From assembly GCF_026340255.1 (NCBI RefSeq), contig NZ_JAPEPJ010000003.1, forward strand, positions 186,001-250,000: a stretch of 64,000 nucleotides of DNA, written 5' to 3'. The stretch comes from Streptomyces sp. NBC_01408 (lineage in GTDB: Bacteria > Actinomycetota > Actinomycetes > Streptomycetales > Streptomycetaceae). The notes below the pieces were generated by a model, which ran no database searches, was not told the DNA's origin, and worked only from the letters and a program-made list of their open reading frames with translations. Below, one piece after another: positions 61,681 to 64,000 of the stretch; position 1 is the stretch's first letter; every line of letters begins with the position of its first letter. The position numbers and the translations under genes are program-made.

Positions 61681-62577
61681 ATGACCAGCTCGCTTCTCCG
61701 ACCGCGGCGCCGTGCCCGCGCCGCCGTCGCCGCTGCCGCGGCCACTGCCACTGCCACTGCCACTGCCACTGCCGACGAGACGGTGGTGGCGGGGAGCACC
61801 GCGCCGACCCGGATCCTGGACTGGCGCGATCCGCGCGTCGCCGCGCTGGTACGTGACCTCGGCGCGGCCCCGGCCGCCGGAGCCCAGGCCGGTTCCGCGG
61901 AGCCGGCAGACCCCGCGGAGCCGGCGGACGCGGTCCGGCAGATCGAGGCCCTGTACCGGGCCCACCGGTGGATCGCCACGGCCGTACGGCCCGTGTACTC
62001 GGTGCAGGACGAGCGGCCCGTGTCGGAGGTGCTGCGCCTGGGCCGCGGGTCGTGCAGCCAGCGGATGGCCGTCCTGGAGGCGGTCGCGCGGGCGTCCGGG
62101 GTGCCCACGCGGGTGCGCGGCCTGCTGGTGGACGGTACCTTCTGGTACCCGCGCTTCCCCCGGCTGCGCCGGATCGTCCCGGACCAGGTGCTGCTGGCCT
62201 GGCCGGAGTTCCGCCCCGGGGGTCCCGCCGCGCCGTGGCTCACGGTCTCGGAACTCTTCGGCGGGCTGCGCCCCCTGGGTGCGGAGCCCGGCGAGGGCTT
62301 CACCAACGCCGGGTCGGAGACGCTCTTCGAGGCGCTGTCCCGGACCGCGATCGACTGGGACGCGGCGCCGGTCTGCCCGAGTGCGGGCCCCGGAGCCAGT
62401 CCCGGGGCGGACTCGGGGGCGGGCCCCGCGTGCGACCTCTCCGCGTACGTCCTGACGGACCTCGGCCACCACGACTCGCGCGACGAGCTCTTCGCCCGGC
62501 ACGGCCAGACCCTCTGCGGGATGGCGAGGCTGCTGGCGGAACCGGTCCTGGGCCGCCGCGCGGCGGGCGCGGCGTAG
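61681..62577 (+). CDS. Transglutaminase-like domain protein
   Basis: 298 residues, ATG 61681 after AAAGGA. The N-terminus has an Ala-rich stretch with five Ala-Thr units encoded by a GCCACT repeat. A transglutaminase-like core is visible around the putative catalytic Cys125: GRGSCSQRMAVLEAVARASGVPTRVRGLLVDG. The His and Asp usually following are not obvious; FWYPRFPRLRRI replaces the common H-x-W segment, so it may be inactive or a binding fold. An acidic/Gly/Pro insert lies near 235-255. No clear signal peptide. Function unknown. Confidence 0.6.
   Translation: MTSSLLRPRRRARAAVAAAAATATATATATADETVVAGSTAPTRILDWRDPRVAALVRDLGAAPAAGAQAGSAEPADPAEPADAVRQIEALYRAHRWIATAVRPVYSVQDERPVSEVLRLGRGSCSQRMAVLEAVARASGVPTRVRGLLVDGTFWYPRFPRLRRIVPDQVLLAWPEFRPGGPAAPWLTVSELFGGLRPLGAEPGEGFTNAGSETLFEALSRTAIDWDAAPVCPSAGPGASPGADSGAGPACDLSAYVLTDLGHHDSRDELFARHGQTLCGMARLLAEPVLGRRAAGAA
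61741..61770 (+). repeat. Hexanucleotide tandem repeat (GCCACT)5
   Basis: Five exact GCCACT units inside the 5' end of the transglutaminase-like gene. As six is a multiple of three, copy changes would lengthen an Ala-Thr tract without shifting frame. Confidence 0.9.
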
Positions 62578-62671
62578 GCCCCGGCTTCGGGGGCCGGCGT
62601 AGTCCTCCGCCTCGGGGCGCGGCGTAGGAGCACAGCCTGACCGGCGCCGACCCTGACCCACCGGACACCCC

Positions 62672-63544
62672 CTAGCCCGCGAGGGCGTGGCGGGCGGCCC
62701 AGGCGTTGACGGCGGCGGCTATCTCCTCGGGGCGGTCCTCCGGGCAGAGGTGGGCCGCCGGGCCGCAGTACTCGGTCTCCAGCGCGGCGACGTTCTCCTC
62801 GCACCAGGCGATCGTCGCGGCTCCGACCATCAGGGCGGGCGAACCGCCGAAGGTGAGCAGGAGCTTGGGCACCTCGGGGCTGGCGGACAGCCAGGCGCCG
62901 TACTCCTCGACGCGGGCGACGACGTCCGCCGGCTCGCCCCCGATCGGCAGCGAGCGGGCCCACTGGAGCATGGGCAGCCGGCTTTCACGGGTCGGGTAGG
63001 GGGCGGCGTACACGGCCCGGTCGGTTTCGCCCAGCGGGTTCAGGACGGTCCGCCCGATGCTGTCCTCGATGAAGATGTTCCGGTCGAGGACCATCTCCTC
63101 CCCCACGCCGGGGGTGCGTATCGCCTCGAACCGGACACGGGCGTCGGGCGGGTACTCCTCCCAGGTGAGCGGCCGCAGGATCGTTTCCATGAAGGCGATG
63201 CCGCGCACCCGCCCGGGGTGGCGGGCGGCCCGGTCGAAGGCGAGGGCCCCGCCCCAGTCCTGGCCGACGAGCACGACCTCGTCGAGCCCGAGGGCGTCGA
63301 ACCAGGCGTCCAGGTAGCGGGCGTGGTCCTCGAAGCGGTACGCGCCGTCCGGCTTGCCCGAACGGCCCATGCCGATGAGGTCCGGGGCCAGGACGCGCAC
63401 CCCGCCGCCGATCCGGGGGAGCACGCCCCGCCACAGGTGGGAGGAGGTGGGGTTGCCGTGCAGGAACACGTAGGGGACACCGCGGACGCCTTCGTCGCGG
63501 TCCTCGTAGTACATCGTCGAGTCGAGTACGTCGATCGTGGGCAC
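62672..63544 (-). CDS. Haloalkane dehalogenase (HLD-II type)
   Basis: 290 residues from GTG 63544 after GAGGGG. Catalytic set of HLD-II enzymes is complete: nucleophile Asp96 with halide Trp97 in VGQDWGGAL, second halide residue Asn31 in LHGNPTSS, Glu120 in FMETILRPLTWEEYP and His265 in AAHLCPEDRPEEI. These hydrolyse carbon-halogen bonds, releasing halide and alcohol. Divergent from a MarR regulator with three operator-like palindromes between them. An epoxide hydrolase or fluoroacetate dehalogenase is less likely given the Asn/Trp pair. Confidence 0.9.
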   Translation of the reverse strand: MPTIDVLDSTMYYEDRDEGVRGVPYVFLHGNPTSSHLWRGVLPRIGGGVRVLAPDLIGMGRSGKPDGAYRFEDHARYLDAWFDALGLDEVVLVGQDWGGALAFDRAARHPGRVRGIAFMETILRPLTWEEYPPDARVRFEAIRTPGVGEEMVLDRNIFIEDSIGRTVLNPLGETDRAVYAAPYPTRESRLPMLQWARSLPIGGEPADVVARVEEYGAWLSASPEVPKLLLTFGGSPALMVGAATIAWCEENVAALETEYCGPAAHLCPEDRPEEIAAAVNAWAARHALAG

Positions 63545-63564
63545 GGGAGGCCCCTCTCGCTCAT

Positions 63565-63622
63565 CGTTCGGGTGACTAACGTTCGTGACACGAACGAAGT
63601 TATACCGTTAGTGCCACCAACG
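63565..63622. promoter_or_regulatory. Three tandem 17-bp MarR operator candidates
   Basis: CGTTCGTGACACGAACG (63580-63596) is a perfect palindrome. CGTTAGTGCCACCAACG (63606-63622) has one mismatched pair, and CGTTCGGGTGACTAACG (63565-63581) is a degenerate copy sharing CGTT and AACG ends. They share CGTTnGTGnCACnAACG and fill the region between the dehalogenase and marR genes. Confidence 0.7.
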
Positions 63623-63642
63623 CAACGGATAGGCTTCGCCCC

Positions 63643-64000
63643 ATGACGACGGAAGAGGACCGGACCGTTCCCGCGAGGCTGCGCAAGCTGCCCAGCCGAC
63701 TGCTGGGGCAGGCCGCGGCGAACGCGCAGCGACTGGTGGCCGAGGGACTGAGTGGGGCAGATGCCCGTAATTGGCACTATGCGGTGTTGGTCACCTTGGA
63801 GGAGTTCGGACCCGCGAGCCAGGCCGCGTTGAGCACCCGTACCACCATCCACCGCAGCGACCTCGTCGCCGTCATCAACGAACTCGCCGAGCGCGAGCTG
63901 GTCGAGCGGGCGCCCGACCCCGAGGACCGCAGGCGCAATGTCATCACCCTCACACCGCTGGGCCGAAGGCGGCTGCGCAAGCTGGAACAACTGCTGGACG
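63643..64000 (+). CDS. MarR family transcriptional regulator, 3' end outside window
   Basis: First 119 residues, open to the window edge. Winged HTH of MarR type: NWHYAVLVTLEEFGPASQAALSTRTTIHRSDLVAVINELAERELVERAPDPEDRRRNVITLTPLGRRRL spans about 44-112 and includes the wing D-P-x-D-R-R. TAGGCT (63630-63635) ends 7 nt before ATG, so probably leaderless. It presumably represses itself and the divergent haloalkane dehalogenase, responding to a substrate or related lipophilic ligand. Confidence 0.9.
   Translation, partial: MTTEEDRTVPARLRKLPSRLLGQAAANAQRLVAEGLSGADARNWHYAVLVTLEEFGPASQAALSTRTTIHRSDLVAVINELAERELVERAPDPEDRRRNVITLTPLGRRRLRKLEQLLD

Noticed and set aside
61467..61856. 129-codon plus-strand frame with a His-Cys repeat (HCHCHCHC)
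   Set aside because: It overlaps the transglutaminase-like gene in another frame; the His-Cys run is just the GCCACT hexamer read out of frame, and codon bias supports the other frame.

Overview
The window is a high-GC stretch of an actinobacterial chromosome, almost certainly Streptomyces. The evidence is extreme GC bias at third codon positions, many GTG starts, short overlapping stop/start junctions, a conservon-type signalling operon, and Streptomyces-type gene neighbourhoods (futalosine menaquinone gene mqnE, xylFGH with a ROK regulator, an ngcEFG-like sugar importer, coproporphyrin-dependent haem genes). Most of it reads as conserved core chromosome with a few accessory patches. Strain-level identity and any synteny with S. 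coelicolor are from memory, not from a search.

Layout. 1-4984: the 3' part of a rightward operon encoding a KAS III-like condensing enzyme, a glycosyltransferase, an adenylate-forming ligase, a P450 and an epimerase/reductase, resembling an olefin or beta-lactone (Ole-like) pathway. 4950-8644: a leftward cvnABCD conservon that converges on that operon. 8911-13824: housekeeping genes (msrB, murC, a Usp-like protein, a RibD-type reductase, zapE, an OsmC protein). 14086-18052: a PhoX-like Tat-exported protein, an alpha/beta hydrolase divergent from its TetR regulator, and a lipoprotein deacetylase. 18063-21617: a small zinc ribbon protein, mqnE, GAF, AIM24 and Pth2-like proteins. 21738-24127: a DUF692 enzyme with an extra C-terminal domain, overlapping a membrane protein with a Gly/Ser/Cys tail. 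This pair is the best candidate for an undescribed system. 24294-31054: a secreted TAP-type peptidase, hemQ, hemG, a DUF4349 lipoprotein and a CoA-disulfide-reductase-like flavoprotein. 31181-42013: a NADAR-domain protein, hemE, DUF3000, an orphan response regulator, RNase D, a ferritin-like protein, the fadA-fadB beta-oxidation operon and an LCP protein. 42078-50615: an amino acid permease, dxs, xylHGF and rok7B7. 50616-54893: a magnesium module (leader peptide, mgtA, a MITE-like element, mgtC). 54886-58268: an ngcEFG-like importer. 58590-61304: aconitase. 61681-64000: a transglutaminase-like protein, a haloalkane dehalogenase and the start of its divergent MarR regulator.

Regulation is unusually readable. 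Palindromic operators sit in divergent or upstream regions at 16292-16357 (TetR), 37447-37460 (fad operon), 61439-61456 plus iron boxes at 61376-61406 (aconitase) and three tandem 17-bp sites at 63565-63622 (MarR). A DasR-like site overlaps the ngcE promoter. Several genes have a TANNNT -10 box 6-9 nt before the start codon, suggesting leaderless mRNAs.

Three kinds of dispersed palindromic sequence occupy intergenic gaps (2786-2846; 13856-13945 and 31095-31151; 53965-54143). No rRNA, tRNA, CRISPR array or intact insertion sequence was recognised.
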